64,000 nucleotides of DNA from assembly GCA_021806045.1 (NCBI GenBank), contig JAJZDI010000001.1:256518-320517 (forward strand). Reading direction: 5' to 3'. Each line of letters begins with the position of its first letter. Position 1 is the stretch's first letter. Shown in pieces: positions 18,420-27,628 of this stretch. The notes below the pieces were generated by a model. It had not been told where the DNA came from and ran no database searches. It saw nothing but the letters and a program-made list of their open reading frames with translations. The position numbers were made by a program, and so were the translations under genes. The stretch comes from Actinomycetes bacterium. Its GTDB lineage: Bacteria > Actinomycetota > Acidimicrobiia > Acidimicrobiales > RAAP-2.

Positions 18420-19295
18420 ATGACGCGCATCACCGAGTTGCTCGCCGCCGGTTCGACCTACTCGTTCGAGTTCTTCCCGCCGAAGAACGACGCCGAGCAG
18501 GCCACGCTCGTGCGGACACTGCGCGACCTGGAGCCGCTGGCGCCCTCGTTCGTGTCGGTGACCTACCGGGGCGGTGCCGAATCGCGGCAGCGGACCTACG
18601 ACCTCGTCACCGGCATGCTCCGGACGACCTCGCTCACGCCCATGGCCCACCTGATCTGCGTGGCCCACACCCGGCTCGAGCTGGCCGACATCCTCGTCGC
18701 CTACCGCAAGGCGGGAGTCGAGAACCTCATGGCCCTCGGCGGCGACCCGCCCACCGATCCGGGCGCGGCGCCGGGGGAGCTCACCCATGCCATCGAGCTC
18801 GTCGAGCTGGCGCGGGCGATCGGCGGGTTCGCGATCGGCGTGGCCGCCCATCCTGCCGGCCATCCGGCGTCGCCGGACCTGGTCACCGACCGCGACCGGC
18901 TGGCCGAGAAGCTTCGCCTGGCCGACTTCGCCATCACCCAGTTCTTCTTCGAGGCGGCCGAGTACGTGGGCCTGGTCGAGGACCTCCGGGCGCGGGGCGT
19001 GGACAAGCCCGTGCTCCCGGGGATCATGCCGGTCACGTCCCTCGCGTCGATCCCTCGGAAAGAAGGGATGGGGGCAGCGGTGCCACCGTGGATGGTGGCC
19101 CGGCTCGAGGCGGCCGACCGGTCCGGTGGCGCGGAGGAAGTCCGCCACGAGGGGGTGGCCATCGCCACCGAGCTCTGTGAGGAGCTCCTGGCCACCGGCG
19201 TCCCCGGCCTGCACTTCTACACGCTCAACCGGTCCAAGGCGACCCGCGAGATCTACGAGGCGCTCGGTCTCGGCGCCAGCCGGCAGGCCGGCTGA
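18420..19295 (+). CDS. metF: Methylenetetrahydrofolate reductase
   Basis: 291-residue TIM-barrel FAD enzyme reducing methylene-THF to methyl-THF for methionine synthesis. Signatures are [11 protein letters not shown] with the conserved Glu, [22 protein letters not shown], the substrate-binding [11 protein letters not shown], and [14 protein letters not shown] near the end. Length is typical of bacterial MetF. ATG 18420 is supported by the -10 box 9 bases upstream. Monocistronic as far as can be seen. Confidence 0.95.
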   Translation: MTRITELLAAGSTYSFEFFPPKNDAEQATLVRTLRDLEPLAPSFVSVTYRGGAESRQRTYDLVTGMLRTTSLTPMAHLICVAHTRLELADILVAYRKAGVENLMALGGDPPTDPGAAPGELTHAIELVELARAIGGFAIGVAAHPAGHPASPDLVTDRDRLAEKLRLADFAITQFFFEAAEYVGLVEDLRARGVDKPVLPGIMPVTSLASIPRKEGMGAAVPPWMVARLEAADRSGGAEEVRHEGVAIATELCEELLATGVPGLHFYTLNRSKATREIYEALGLGASRQAG

Positions 19296-19380
19296 GGCTC
19301 CGGGGACCGACGGCGGGGAGCCCCGGTCACCGGCCAATTGTGAGGGACCGTCAGTTGGCGGTGCCCGGGGGGCGCGGCAG

Positions 19381-19386
19381 TAGGCT
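19381..19386 (+). promoter_or_regulatory. -10 box TAGGCT, leaderless promoter of icd
   Basis: TAGGCT ends 7 bases before ATG 19394. TTGGCG at 19355-19360 is a weak -35 candidate with a long 20-base spacer. Confidence 0.6.
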
Positions 19387-19393
19387 CGGCCGC

Positions 19394-20590
19394 ATGGCTG
19401 AGCTGATTTCCATGGACGCGGACGGAACGCTGCAGGTGCCGGACGAACCGGTCATCCCCTTCATCGAGGGTGACGGCACCGGGGTCGATATCTGGCCCGC
19501 GGCCAAGCTGGTGCTCGATGCGGCGGCCGCCAAGCACGGCAAGTCCGTCGCCTGGAAGGAGGTCCTCGCCGGCCAGAAGGCATTCGACGAGACGGGGAAC
19601 TGGCTTCCCGACGAGACGGTCGAGGCGTTCAGGACCCACCTCATCGGGATCAAGGGGCCGCTCACGACCCCGATCGGTGGTGGCATCCGCTCGCTCAACG
19701 TGGCTCTCCGCCAGATCCTGGACCTCTACGTGTGCCTGCGCCCGGTGCGTTGGTTCACGGGCGTACCCTCGCCGGTCCGCCACCCGGAGAAGGTCGACAT
19801 GGTCATCTTCCGGGAGAACACCGAGGACATCTATGCCGGGCTCGAGGCCGAAGCCGGCTCGCCGGAGGCGGCCAAGCTGTCCGCGTTCCTCCGTGACCAG
19901 ATGGGGTGGGACATCCGCGAAGGTTCCGGCATCGGCATCAAGCCGGTCTCGGAGTTCGGTTCGAAGCGACTGATCCGGGCATCGATCGAGTACGCACTGC
20001 GCCACGGCCGCAAGAGCGTGACCATGGTCCACAAGGGGAACATCCAGAAGTTCACCGAGGGCGCGTTCCGCAACTGGGGCTACGAGCTGGTGCGCGATGA
20101 GTTCGCCGAGTCGGCCGTCGGCTGGGACGACTGCGACGGCAAGCCCGGCGACAGGCTGCTGGTGAAGGACGCCATCGCCGACATCACCCTCCAGCAGGTC
20201 CTCACCCGGCCGGACGAGTTCGACGTGATCGCCACCACCAACCTGAACGGCGACTACCTGTCGGACGCGCTGGCGGCACAGGTGGGCGGGATCGGCATCG
20301 CTCCCGGCGCCAACATCAACTACGTGACCGGGCACGGGATCTTCGAGGCCACCCACGGCACCGCCCCCAAGTACGCGGGCATGGACAAGGTGAATCCGGG
20401 GTCGGTCCTCCTCTCCGGGGTGCTCATGTACGAGCACCTGGGGTGGCAGGAGGCTGCCGACGACATCGTCCGGGCGCTCGAGGCCACCATCGCCGACAAG
20501 GTCGTCACCTACGACTTCGCCCGGCAGATGGAGGGCGCCACCGAGGTCAAGTGCTCCGAATTCGCTGCCGCAGTGGTCGATCGGCTGTAG
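19394..20590 (+). CDS. icd: Isocitrate dehydrogenase, NADP-type, homodimeric E. coli-like form
   Basis: 398 residues. Substrate motif [13 protein letters not shown] contains the Ser that is phosphorylated in E. coli, and [15 protein letters not shown] holds the metal-binding Asp residues. The cofactor region [17 protein letters not shown] has the Lys-Tyr and Val pattern, and [10 protein letters not shown] has the Arg, that select NADP in the E. coli enzyme. It oxidises isocitrate to 2-oxoglutarate in the TCA cycle. Start ATG 19394 follows a leaderless-type -10 box by 7 bases; the open frame to 19340 is rejected for lack of homology. Confidence 0.95.
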   Translation: MAELISMDADGTLQVPDEPVIPFIEGDGTGVDIWPAAKLVLDAAAAKHGKSVAWKEVLAGQKAFDETGNWLPDETVEAFRTHLIGIKGPLTTPIGGGIRSLNVALRQILDLYVCLRPVRWFTGVPSPVRHPEKVDMVIFRENTEDIYAGLEAEAGSPEAAKLSAFLRDQMGWDIREGSGIGIKPVSEFGSKRLIRASIEYALRHGRKSVTMVHKGNIQKFTEGAFRNWGYELVRDEFAESAVGWDDCDGKPGDRLLVKDAIADITLQQVLTRPDEFDVIATTNLNGDYLSDALAAQVGGIGIAPGANINYVTGHGIFEATHGTAPKYAGMDKVNPGSVLLSGVLMYEHLGWQEAADDIVRALEATIADKVVTYDFARQMEGATEVKCSEFAAAVVDRL

Positions 20591-20648
20591 CGGCAGCAGC
20601 CGGTCGGTCGTCTCGGAGCCCGGGCGCCGCCCTGTAGCGCGATCGCGA

Positions 20649-20678
20649 TGGACGGACGTGAACGCGTGCCACTATGAT
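20649..20678 (+). promoter_or_regulatory. Promoter of the SPFH-zinc ribbon operon
   Basis: TGGACG (20649-20654) and TATGAT (20673-20678) are separated by 18 bases, a good fit to a housekeeping promoter. It predicts a start near 20685 and a leader of about 80 bases, unusual here where most genes are leaderless. Confidence 0.55.
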
Positions 20679-20692
20679 AAGTGAGTGAATAG

Positions 20693-20754
20693 CCACTCTG
20701 AGTGGTAGGGCGAACTTTCCCTGTGTAGCTGCAACGTGTTGTGCCGATACACAG
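20693..20754 (+). promoter_or_regulatory. Two dyads in the leader of the SPFH operon
   Basis: CCACTC-T-GAGTGG at 20693-20705 is a perfect 13-bp palindrome just after the predicted transcription start. CTGTGTA (20721-20727) pairs perfectly with TACACAG (20748-20754) across a 20-base loop, ending directly before the G-rich ribosome site. They could be an operator and a translation-controlling hairpin; this is inference. Confidence 0.5.
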
Positions 20755-20766
20755 GGGGTGGGGACG

Positions 20767-22827
20767 ATGCCAGAACTCTTCAGCCAGACCGGTCATGCTC
20801 CCGAGCGGCTTGTCGTCGACTGGCCTGATCAGTTCCGTACCAAAGTGGTCCTCAGGTGGCCTGATTCGCAGATCCGGAAGTACGCCGAAGTCCGCGTCGA
20901 TCCCGACGCGGTGGCCATCTTCACCAGCCGTGGCGAACCGGTCGGAGCGCCGCTCGCGCCTGGCCGCTGGCCGCTGGACGAGGGTGCGTCGATCGGACTC
21001 GACTGGCTCGCTGACCTGCTCATCGACGATTCCTACTACGGGGCCGAGCTGTACTACGTCTCCACCCGCGAAGGCATCAGCGCTCCGTTCGGCGGAGCGT
21101 TCGGGGAGTTCACCGATCCGTCAACCGGCGCGGTCGTCACCGTCCGTGGCTATGGCGAGTTCGTCTATCGGGTCGTCGAACCGTGGTTCCTCGTCAGCAA
21201 GCTGGCTGAGCCCGGAGCCGAGGTCGCGAACGACGACGATCTCCAGCCGTGGATCGGCCAGCGGGTGGTCGCCGCCGTCCAGGCCGGCCTCCCGAGCCTC
21301 ATCCAGCAGCACGGCGTCCTGGCACTCGAAGCGGTTCAAGCAGCGGTCGTCCCGGGTGTGCTCGATGCCGTCAATGCGGAGCTCGATGACTACGGCGTGG
21401 TCATCGAGTCGATTCCCCAACTGACGCTGAACATCTCCGAGGACGATCGTGCTCGCGTGATGCAGCTCGCTCATCCGCCGCCGGCCACGGTTCCGGCTGA
21501 ATCCCAGACGGTCGACCTGGCCTTCGGTGGGACCGCCGACCCGTTCGATGATGATGACGACGACGACGAGGTCGTAGGGGTCGACAACATGTTCATGGCG
21601 GCAGCCATGGGCATGGGATTCCCCGACCCAGACCATGAGGTGTTCGACCCCGAACCGCCGCCCGTTCCGTCGATCCCGGTGGCAGAGGAGGCGCCTGGTT
21701 TCCCGCCTCCCCCACCCGATCCGGTCGATCCGTTGGCGCCGCTCGGATTGGGGAGCGAGTTGCCGGGCCTGCCATCGATGCCCCAGGCCGGACCTCCGCC
21801 CGTGCTCCTACCCGACGAGGACGTCGGTGGTCCGGCCGCCGAACCTGGACCGTCGCCCGAACCAGTCGAGGCAGCGTCCCCGTTCGGCGGAGAGGTCAAC
21901 CTCGAGGAACTGTTCGCCAGCTCGCCGCCGGCGCCCGTCGAACCTCCGGCGCCGTCCTTCGAGATGCCGACCTTCGATGATCCGACGTCAGCGGATGAGG
22001 AGCCCGAGGACGCCAAGAGCCTGGCGGACGCCCTCTTCGGTGTACAGGACGTCGACGAGGACGAGGCTGATGAGGATGTCGAGCCCGAGCCGGTCGTGGA
22101 TGCCGAGCCCGAGCCGGTCGTGGATGCCGAGCCCGAGCCGGTCGTGGACGTCGCCCCCGAGCCGGAGCCGGAACCGATCGTGGACGTCGCCCCCGAGCCG
22201 GAGCCCGACGTTGACGCGGAGCCGGAACCGGTGGTGGACGTCGTCCCCGAACCCGAGCCCGTCGTGGACGCTGAGCCCGAGCCGGTGGTGGACGTCGCCC
22301 CAGAGCCGGAACCCGAGCCGGTGGTGGACGTCGCCCCAGAGCCGGAACCCGAGCCGGTGGTGGACGTCGCCCCAGAGCCGGAACCCGAGCCGGTGGTGGA
22401 CGTCGCCCCCGAGCCGGAACCCGAGCCGGTGGTGGACGTCGCCCCAGAGCCGGAACCCGAGCCGGTGGTGGACGTCGCCCCAGAGCCGGAACCCGTCGTG
22501 GACGCTGAGCCCGAGCCCGTCGTGGACGAGTCCTCCACCTCCGAGGCGCCCGCTGAGGACGACGCCGCCATGCGGGCCCCGGCTCCGGCGGCGATGCCCG
22601 CCCCGCTCCCTGTCGAGCCTGTGGCTGAAGTGCCCGCGCCCGCAGCTGCACCCGAGCCGGCCCCGGCTGCCGCCGCCTCGGCCCCCCGGGCTAAGTTCTG
22701 TGCACACTGCGGCCAACCGTTGGTCGCCGGAGCGAACTTCTGCGCCGTATGTGGTGCTCCGGTTCCCGTGCTGAGCGGGGGACCGGCCGCCGCCACGCCG
22801 CCGGCTGAGGAGGGAGGCGCGTCGTGA
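20767..22827 (+). CDS. SPFH-domain protein with acidic PEPEPVVD repeats and C-terminal zinc ribbon
   Basis: 686 residues in three parts. Residues 1 to about 235 resemble the SPFH/Band 7-like domain of virion-core-type proteins (compare B. subtilis YdjI), for example [13 protein letters not shown] and the block ending [11 protein letters not shown]. The middle is an acidic, proline-rich linker with an Asp run and a tandem [10 protein letters not shown] repeat. The end is a double-CxxC zinc ribbon, FCAHCGQPL and FCAVCGAPV. Such proteins form membrane-associated oligomers, often in envelope stress responses; the role here is inferred from the domain only. ATG 20767 is preferred over GTG 20758 because of ribosome-site spacing. 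The stop overlaps the next gene as GTGA. Confidence 0.75.
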   Translation: MPELFSQTGHAPERLVVDWPDQFRTKVVLRWPDSQIRKYAEVRVDPDAVAIFTSRGEPVGAPLAPGRWPLDEGASIGLDWLADLLIDDSYYGAELYYVSTREGISAPFGGAFGEFTDPSTGAVVTVRGYGEFVYRVVEPWFLVSKLAEPGAEVANDDDLQPWIGQRVVAAVQAGLPSLIQQHGVLALEAVQAAVVPGVLDAVNAELDDYGVVIESIPQLTLNISEDDRARVMQLAHPPPATVPAESQTVDLAFGGTADPFDDDDDDDEVVGVDNMFMAAAMGMGFPDPDHEVFDPEPPPVPSIPVAEEAPGFPPPPPDPVDPLAPLGLGSELPGLPSMPQAGPPPVLLPDEDVGGPAAEPGPSPEPVEAASPFGGEVNLEELFASSPPAPVEPPAPSFEMPTFDDPTSADEEPEDAKSLADALFGVQDVDEDEADEDVEPEPVVDAEPEPVVDAEPEPVVDVAPEPEPEPIVDVAPEPEPDVDAEPEPVVDVVPEPEPVVDAEPEPVVDVAPEPEPEPVVDVAPEPEPEPVVDVAPEPEPEPVVDVAPEPEPEPVVDVAPEPEPEPVVDVAPEPEPVVDAEPEPVVDESSTSEAPAEDDAAMRAPAPAAMPAPLPVEPVAEVPAPAAAPEPAPAAAASAPRAKFCAHCGQPLVAGANFCAVCGAPVPVLSGGPAAATPPAEEGGAS
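22285..22494 (+). repeat. 36-bp tandem repeat (12-residue [12 protein letters not shown] unit)
   Basis: Five complete units (22285, 22321, 22357, 22393, 22429) and a partial sixth are almost identical in DNA; unit four differs by one base. Looser copies extend back to about 22080. The near-identity indicates recent expansion, and the number probably varies between strains. It is coding, not a CRISPR, since there are no spacers. Confidence 0.93.
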
Positions 22828-23405
22828 CGATGTCTACTCCAGCCGGAGGAGGTTGGCCGGCAACCTCGGTCTTCGTGCCCGTCACCGTGCCGACGCAGCT
22901 GGCGAACCCCTACGGCTGGGCGGAGATGTGCGCCCCGCTCGCCACCGGCATGGGAGACCCGACCGACGTCCTGCTGTTCATCGGCCAGACGGTGCCCGCC
23001 CTCTTCGTCGCCCACGACACCGGCGACTTCGAGGTCCTCGTGGGCCGGGTCTCGGACGAGGTGCTGGCCAAGCAGCGCCGCATCCCCGTCAATCCCTACG
23101 CGGGGTGGTCGCCCACCGCCGTCGACACCCAGGTCCTGGGCGTCGAGGACGAGGGCGTCCGGGCCCGCCTGTCCATGCTCGTCACCACCTACGCCGTCGG
23201 GCCCGACGGTTCGAGCGGTGCCGACAGCGAATCGTGGGACCTGACCGTCGCCTTCGATGTCCAGCACGCCTCGGATGCCTGCGGCGTGTGCGGCGCGCCC
23301 TACGACTCGCCCCTGGGGTCGTGCCGCTTCTGTGGCGCCCCGTCGACGTCAGGTGTGCGTGTGGCCACGCCGGCGATCACCGTGGTTCGCCTGGTTCCCG
23401 CCTGA
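22824..23405 (+). CDS. Zinc-ribbon protein, partner of the SPFH protein (Tim44/NTF2-like fold suspected)
   Basis: 193 residues, translationally coupled to the SPFH gene (GTGA overlap, GAGGAGGGAGG upstream). The C-terminal [21 protein letters not shown] is a four-Cys zinc knuckle of the kind that ends bacterial Tim44-like proteins. The preceding region, with [19 protein letters not shown] and [11 protein letters not shown], is compatible with that alpha/beta fold, but I could not confirm it. Both operon proteins end in similar zinc ribbons, suggesting they act in one complex. Function unknown. Confidence 0.7.
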   Translation: MTMSTPAGGGWPATSVFVPVTVPTQLANPYGWAEMCAPLATGMGDPTDVLLFIGQTVPALFVAHDTGDFEVLVGRVSDEVLAKQRRIPVNPYAGWSPTAVDTQVLGVEDEGVRARLSMLVTTYAVGPDGSSGADSESWDLTVAFDVQHASDACGVCGAPYDSPLGSCRFCGAPSTSGVRVATPAITVVRLVPA

Positions 23406-23455
23406 CGGGGACCGACCTGGGTCCGCCAGGTTCGACCGTGCGAGGGTGGCACGGA

Positions 23456-23461
23456 TAACCT
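23456..23461 (+). promoter_or_regulatory. -10 box TAACCT, leaderless promoter of mdh
   Basis: TAACCT ends 6 bases before ATG 23468 and no ribosome site is present. Confidence 0.55.
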
Positions 23462-23467
23462 CGGCTC

Positions 23468-24460
23468 ATGACCGCAAAACCCCCCATCCACGTCACGGTC
23501 ACCGGCGCTGCCGGCCAGATCGGGTACTCGCTCCTCTTCCGTATCGCCTCCGGGCAGATGTTCGGTGCCGACCAGCCGGTCGTGCTGCGCCTGCTCGAGA
23601 TCGAACCGGGCATGCGCGCCCTCGAAGGTGTCGTCATGGAGCTCGAGGACTGCGCGTTCCCCCTGGTGAGCAGCATCGTCCAGACCTCCGATCTGAAAAC
23701 GGCGTTCGATGGCACGTCGTGGGCCCTGCTGGTGGGATCGGTGCCCCGCAAGGCGGGTATGGAGCGAGGCGACCTGCTCAACGTGAACGGCGGGATCTTC
23801 GGCCCGCAGGGTCAGGCCATCGCCGCCAATGCCGCATCCGACGTCCGGGTCGTGGTGGTGGGCAACCCGTGCAACACCAATTGCCTGATCGCTCGGTCCA
23901 ACGCTCCCGAGGTCCCCTCCGACCGCTGGTTCGCCATGACCCGACTGGACGAGAACCGGGCGAAGAGCCAGCTGGCCCACCGGGCCGGCGTCCCCGTCTC
24001 GTCGGTGACCAACATGGCCATCTGGGGCAACCACTCGGCCACGCAGTTCCCGGACTTCGCCAACGCCCGCATCGACGGCGCACCGGCGGAAGAGGTCATC
24101 GGCGACCGGGCGTGGCTCGAAGGCGAGTTCCTCACCACCGTCCAGAAGCGCGGCGCGGCCATCATCGACGCTCGGGGGTCGTCGTCGGCCGCGTCCGCCG
24201 CCAATGCGGTGGTGGACTCGGTGGTCGCCATCCGGACGGGAACCGCCGGCGGGGACTGGACGTCCCTCGCCGTCGTCTCGAACGGCGAGTACGGGGTGCC
24301 GGCCGGCCTCCAGTTCGGCTTCCCGGTCCGGTCCGACGGCGCAGGTGCGTGGACGGTCGTCGAGGGCCTCGAGCACGACGCGTTCGCGACGGAACGGATC
24401 CGCATCACCACCGAGGAGCTCGAGTCCGAGCGAGCCGAGGTGGCGAACCTCCTCCCCTGA
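23468..24460 (+). CDS. mdh: Malate dehydrogenase (NAD)
   Basis: 330-residue MDH of the cytosolic/actinobacterial type. The cofactor loop is [15 protein letters not shown], followed by LRLLEIEP with an acidic residue after strand two as expected for [16 protein letters not shown] binds cofactor, [13 protein letters not shown] holds substrate Arg and Asp, and [13 protein letters not shown] has the catalytic His. It oxidises malate to oxaloacetate in the TCA cycle. A strong hairpin follows 25 bases after the stop, so it is probably monocistronic. Confidence 0.96.
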   Translation: MTAKPPIHVTVTGAAGQIGYSLLFRIASGQMFGADQPVVLRLLEIEPGMRALEGVVMELEDCAFPLVSSIVQTSDLKTAFDGTSWALLVGSVPRKAGMERGDLLNVNGGIFGPQGQAIAANAASDVRVVVVGNPCNTNCLIARSNAPEVPSDRWFAMTRLDENRAKSQLAHRAGVPVSSVTNMAIWGNHSATQFPDFANARIDGAPAEEVIGDRAWLEGEFLTTVQKRGAAIIDARGSSSAASAANAVVDSVVAIRTGTAGGDWTSLAVVSNGEYGVPAGLQFGFPVRSDGAGAWTVVEGLEHDAFATERIRITTEELESERAEVANLLP

Positions 24461-24484
24461 GCGCACGTCCCAGGGTCAGTTGAC

Positions 24485-24519
24485 GACCACCCGCCGGGCC
24501 ACCCGCTCGGCGGGTGGTC
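24485..24519 (+). terminator. Terminator of mdh
   Basis: Perfect 12-bp stem GACCACCCGCCG/CGGCGGGTGGTC (24485-24496 and 24508-24519) with an 11-base loop. No T-run follows, as is common for actinobacterial terminators. Confidence 0.75.
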
Positions 24520-24624
24520 CATTCTGGGCCCAGTTCCGGGCATGGGCTGCGGACGTTCGAAGGTGGCCGCGGGCGGCGGGGCCCGGGCACTCTCTCCGGG
24601 GTCCTGCCGGCCTCGGCCCGCATG

Positions 24625-24840
24625 TCAGGCGGTGGCGTCCCCCGGCACGATATCGATGCCGATCCGCTGGAGAAAGGCGATCTTGCGGCTCAGCGCCGCA
24701 CGCCACGCGGCCAGGTCCTCCTCCCAGTGGTCCCGGTCCCCGTCCTCGAACGCATGCTCCAGCTCGTCGAAAGCCGCGTCCTCTGCGTCGAGGAGCTCCC
24801 GGTAGTGCTGGAGCGTCTGGTCATCGAGCACGGTGGTCAT
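24625..24840 (-). CDS. Small conserved-looking acidic helical protein
   Basis: 71 residues, rich in Glu, Asp, Ala and Leu, predicted largely helical (LDDQTLQHYRELLDAED, WEEDLAAWRAALSRKIAFL). Third-position GC matches real genes. A GGGGGAG site precedes two in-frame ATGs; 24840 is preferred with 8-base spacing over 24846 with 2-base spacing. No family recognised. Confidence 0.6.
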   Translation of the reverse strand: MTTVLDDQTLQHYRELLDAEDAAFDELEHAFEDGDRDHWEEDLAAWRAALSRKIAFLQRIGIDIVPGDATA

Positions 24841-25005
24841 CGGCATGACTCCCCCTTCATGGGCGGCGGTCGTTCACGTTCCCGACACTACTCCTGGAGC
24901 GCCTCGCCGGCCCGGTCCGGCAGCGAGTCCCACGATGGTGTCCGGAGCTCCCCACCCAGGGTCCAGACGCCGCACGAGCCGCCCTGCGCCACCTGGCGGG
25001 GCAGG

Positions 25006-25449
25006 TCAGGTGGCGGACCCTGCGGGCGCGTCGTCGGGGCCCGCACCGGCGGTGAACGGCCGGGTGTCCCGCCGCAGCGGGTGATCGGGGGGGACCTCGA
25101 CCAGGTGGATGCGCATGCCGTCGGGATCGGTCACCCACGCCTCGACCAGTCCCCACGGCTCGAGCACCGGACCCCGGGTCACCTCGACGCCCCGCCCCGC
25201 CACGTCGGCGACCGTCGCCGCCACGTCACGCACCTGGAGCCACAGCGCCACCGGCGGCGCACCGTCCCCCCACCCCTCCGAGCGCCCGACGATCTCGATG
25301 AACCCGCCACCTGCGGAGAACACCACGCCCCGGTCCTGCCCGGCGCCGAACTCCCGGGCCACGGCCAGCCCGAGCCCGTCGCCATAGAAGCTGATGGAGC
25401 GGTCCAGGTCCGATGGGTGCACCAGCGTCCGTGATCCGAGCACCTCCAT
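25006..25449 (-). CDS. VOC/glyoxalase-fold protein
   Basis: 147-residue single vicinal-oxygen-chelate unit with two beta-alpha-beta-beta-beta halves. The first half has LVHPSDLDRSISFYGDGLGL and the second has VRDVAATVADVAGRG and WVTDPDGMRIHLVEV. Likely metal ligands are His in TLVHPSD, Glu in FIEIVG and the terminal Glu in HLVEV. The reaction cannot be inferred; options include lyase, dioxygenase or antibiotic-binding protein. Start ATG 25449 has an excellent AAGGAGG site. Probably monocistronic. Confidence 0.82.
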   Translation of the reverse strand: MEVLGSRTLVHPSDLDRSISFYGDGLGLAVAREFGAGQDRGVVFSAGGGFIEIVGRSEGWGDGAPPVALWLQVRDVAATVADVAGRGVEVTRGPVLEPWGLVEAWVTDPDGMRIHLVEVPPDHPLRRDTRPFTAGAGPDDAPAGSAT

Positions 25450-25526
25450 GGCCGACCTCCTTCCCGGCGGTCCGGGGCTCGCCGGTCCGACCGGCGCGGT
25501 GACACCGCCTATGACAGGATTGCACC

Positions 25527-27074
25527 GTGCGGCCGACCAGCGTCAACGCCGGCCCGGGCCACTGGGCCACGGCTGTTGTGGCGGCTGTCCTGGCGGTCGT
25601 GCTGGCTGCCGGTGCCCTGGGCATCGCCGTGGCCCAGCACCAGGCCCGCAACCGGGATCTGGCCCTCTTCACCTCCCGGGTCGGCACGTCGGCCGCGTAT
25701 GTCGCCGCCGCGGTGGACACCCAGGCGCAGCGGCAGGCGAGCGTTGCCACCGCGTTGCTCGCCGGTGCGTCGGTCCAGGCGTCCGAGCTGGCCGAAGCGT
25801 CGAGCGGGCTCGGCGCGGTGGCCGTGGTGGTGGTCGGGCCGGCCAACGCGTTGGTTGCCGCCACCGGTACCGGCGCGCCCGACCTCGCCTCGACGGGGGC
25901 CACCGTGCTCGCTGCTGCCGCCGCCAGGGGCAGGGCTGTCTCGGAGGGGATCGCGCTGCCGGGCCTCCACGGGACTGCCGTGATGATCGCCGTCCCGTAC
26001 GCGACGGGTTCGGGGAGGCGGGTGGTGGGTGCCGTCTACGTGGGTGGCGGGGCGGTGCTCGCCGCGTTCGTGAGCCACGTCAGCCTCTACCAGGGACACC
26101 AGACCTACCTCGTGGACCAGACGGGGGGCGTGATCGTCGCCGATCCGCCGGCGACGGCGCCCTCGTCCGGGCTCGCCCACCTGCCTGGCCGCGTCACAGC
26201 CGCGGTGGCGTCGCTCCACGCCGCGCCGACGGCGGGCGTCCGGGTGGGCCCGGTCGGGTCCGGTGCCACGGTGGCCGAGGCCGCGGTGGCCGAGACGTCC
26301 TGGCGCCTCCTCGTCGTCGCGCCGGACACGGCGCTGTTCGCACCGAGCTCCGGGATCGCCACCGTCGTACCCTGGCTCGTCTGGGGCGCGGTCCTCCTGC
26401 TCGCCGCGGCGATGGTCGTCCTCGCCTCGCGGTTCGTACGCCAGCACCGCGAGCTGGTCGCCACCGCCACCCGCCTGGGCGAGGTGGCCCGGACCGACGA
26501 GCTGACGGGGATCGCCAACCGGCGCAGCCTCATCGAGGAGCACGGCCGTCTGGCCGAGGTCTCCGCCCGCTACGGCCACACCTACGCCGTACTCATGGCC
26601 GATCTCGACCGGTTCAAGGACATCAACGACACCTACGGGCACGAGGCCGGCGACCGCTACCTCGTGGCCGCGGCGGGGTGCCTGCGGCGGGCCCTGCGCG
26701 ACACCGACATCGTCGGCCGGTGGGGCGGGGACGAGTTCCTGGCGCTGCTGCCCGAAACGGGCCCGGACGGCGCCGAGGACGCTGCCCGCCGGGTCGTTGG
26801 TGAAGGTCTGGCCACCCTGGTGGAGATGGGCAGCTCGAAGGGGGACCCCGTCCGGCTGCCCGTCCGCTTCAGTGCCGGGTGGGCCGAGGCGACGAGGGGA
26901 ACCGACCCCGACACCGCCGTCCATGCCGCCGACCTCTCCCTCTACCGGGCCAAGGCGTCGGGGAACGGCACGGACGGGCAGCGGGAGGGGAGCCGGAGCT
27001 CGGGTGGGGCGACCGCCACCGTCGTCACGGACCCACCGGTGACGGGCGAGGGGCCGGCGGGCTCCCTTCGCTGA
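25527..27074 (+). CDS. Membrane diguanylate cyclase with extracytoplasmic sensor domain
   Basis: 515 residues. Two membrane helices (about 14-37 and 281-302) bracket an extracytoplasmic region of about 240 residues with a Cache-like pattern (TYLVDQTGGVIVADPP). A short linker leads to a GGDEF domain. The active site WGGDEF is intact (400-404), and an inhibitory I-site RDTD lies at 391-394, five residues before it. DELTGIANRR and MADLDRFKDINDTYGHEAGD are the other cyclase motifs. It should make cyclic di-GMP in response to an external signal, with product inhibition. No EAL domain is present. GTG start, no clear ribosome site. Confidence 0.9.
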   Translation: MRPTSVNAGPGHWATAVVAAVLAVVLAAGALGIAVAQHQARNRDLALFTSRVGTSAAYVAAAVDTQAQRQASVATALLAGASVQASELAEASSGLGAVAVVVVGPANALVAATGTGAPDLASTGATVLAAAAARGRAVSEGIALPGLHGTAVMIAVPYATGSGRRVVGAVYVGGGAVLAAFVSHVSLYQGHQTYLVDQTGGVIVADPPATAPSSGLAHLPGRVTAAVASLHAAPTAGVRVGPVGSGATVAEAAVAETSWRLLVVAPDTALFAPSSGIATVVPWLVWGAVLLLAAAMVVLASRFVRQHRELVATATRLGEVARTDELTGIANRRSLIEEHGRLAEVSARYGHTYAVLMADLDRFKDINDTYGHEAGDRYLVAAAGCLRRALRDTDIVGRWGGDEFLALLPETGPDGAEDAARRVVGEGLATLVEMGSSKGDPVRLPVRFSAGWAEATRGTDPDTAVHAADLSLYRAKASGNGTDGQREGSRSSGGATATVVTDPPVTGEGPAGSLR

Positions 27075-27163
27075 GTCGGCCGGGTCCGGCTGGGCCGGCC
27101 GGCCATCACCCGGTGAGGTCGAGCGGGACCGCCGCCCGCGCCGTCTCGGCGGCGGCCAGTGCG

Positions 27164-27604
27164 TCAGTACGTCGTGCGGTCGGCGAGCCCGGCGACCAGT
27201 TCCCGGCCCCGGGCCAGGAGCCGCTGGGCGTCGACCAGTACGGACAGGTCGCCGCGGACCCGGATGCGCCCGGAGGCCAGCGCATCCCCGATGGGGAGGT
27301 CGCCGGCAGACAGGGCGGCGGCATCGGCATAGGCCAGCGAGACGGTCACGTCGGCACCGGGAGCGGCACCGCCACCGGCGTCTCCGTCAGCCGCAGGTTC
27401 TTCCAGGGCCAACCGGAGGCGCCCCTCCTCGACCCGCAGGACGAGCACGACATCGCCGCCGGGCGCCCCTGTCACCACCTGGCGGACGGTGAACGTTCCC
27501 GAGCTCCCCACCAGTCCGGTGGCATCGCCGGGCTCCCCGAGGACGTGGTCGCTGACGGCCGCGTCGAACTCCTGGACCCACTCGGGGCTGAGGTAGCGCG
27601 GCAC
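27164..27604 (-). CDS. SCP2 sterol-carrier-like domain protein
   Basis: 146 residues. The C-terminal half (VTVSLAYADAAALSAGDLPI, GRIRVRGDLSVLVDAQRLL) matches the SCP2 lipid-binding fold, as in many actinobacterial proteins linked to lipid or sterol handling. It lies 24 bases downstream of sdhB on the same strand and may be co-transcribed. GTG 27604 has only a weak ribosome site (GGGAA). Ligand unknown. Confidence 0.72.
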   Translation of the reverse strand: MPRYLSPEWVQEFDAAVSDHVLGEPGDATGLVGSSGTFTVRQVVTGAPGGDVVLVLRVEEGRLRLALEEPAADGDAGGGAAPGADVTVSLAYADAAALSAGDLPIGDALASGRIRVRGDLSVLVDAQRLLARGRELVAGLADRTTY

Positions 27605-27628
27605 CGGTTCCCGGTGTGGCGGCCGTGC

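Noticed and set aside
22285-22494. 36-bp repeats as a possible CRISPR array
   Set aside because: Units are contiguous without spacers and encode an in-frame protein repeat.
20830-23460. Long minus-strand frames opposite the SPFH operon
   Set aside because: They mirror the GC-rich repeats and show only Ser/Gly/Thr or Arg/Pro low complexity; the plus-strand frame has zinc-ribbon homology and the operon signals.
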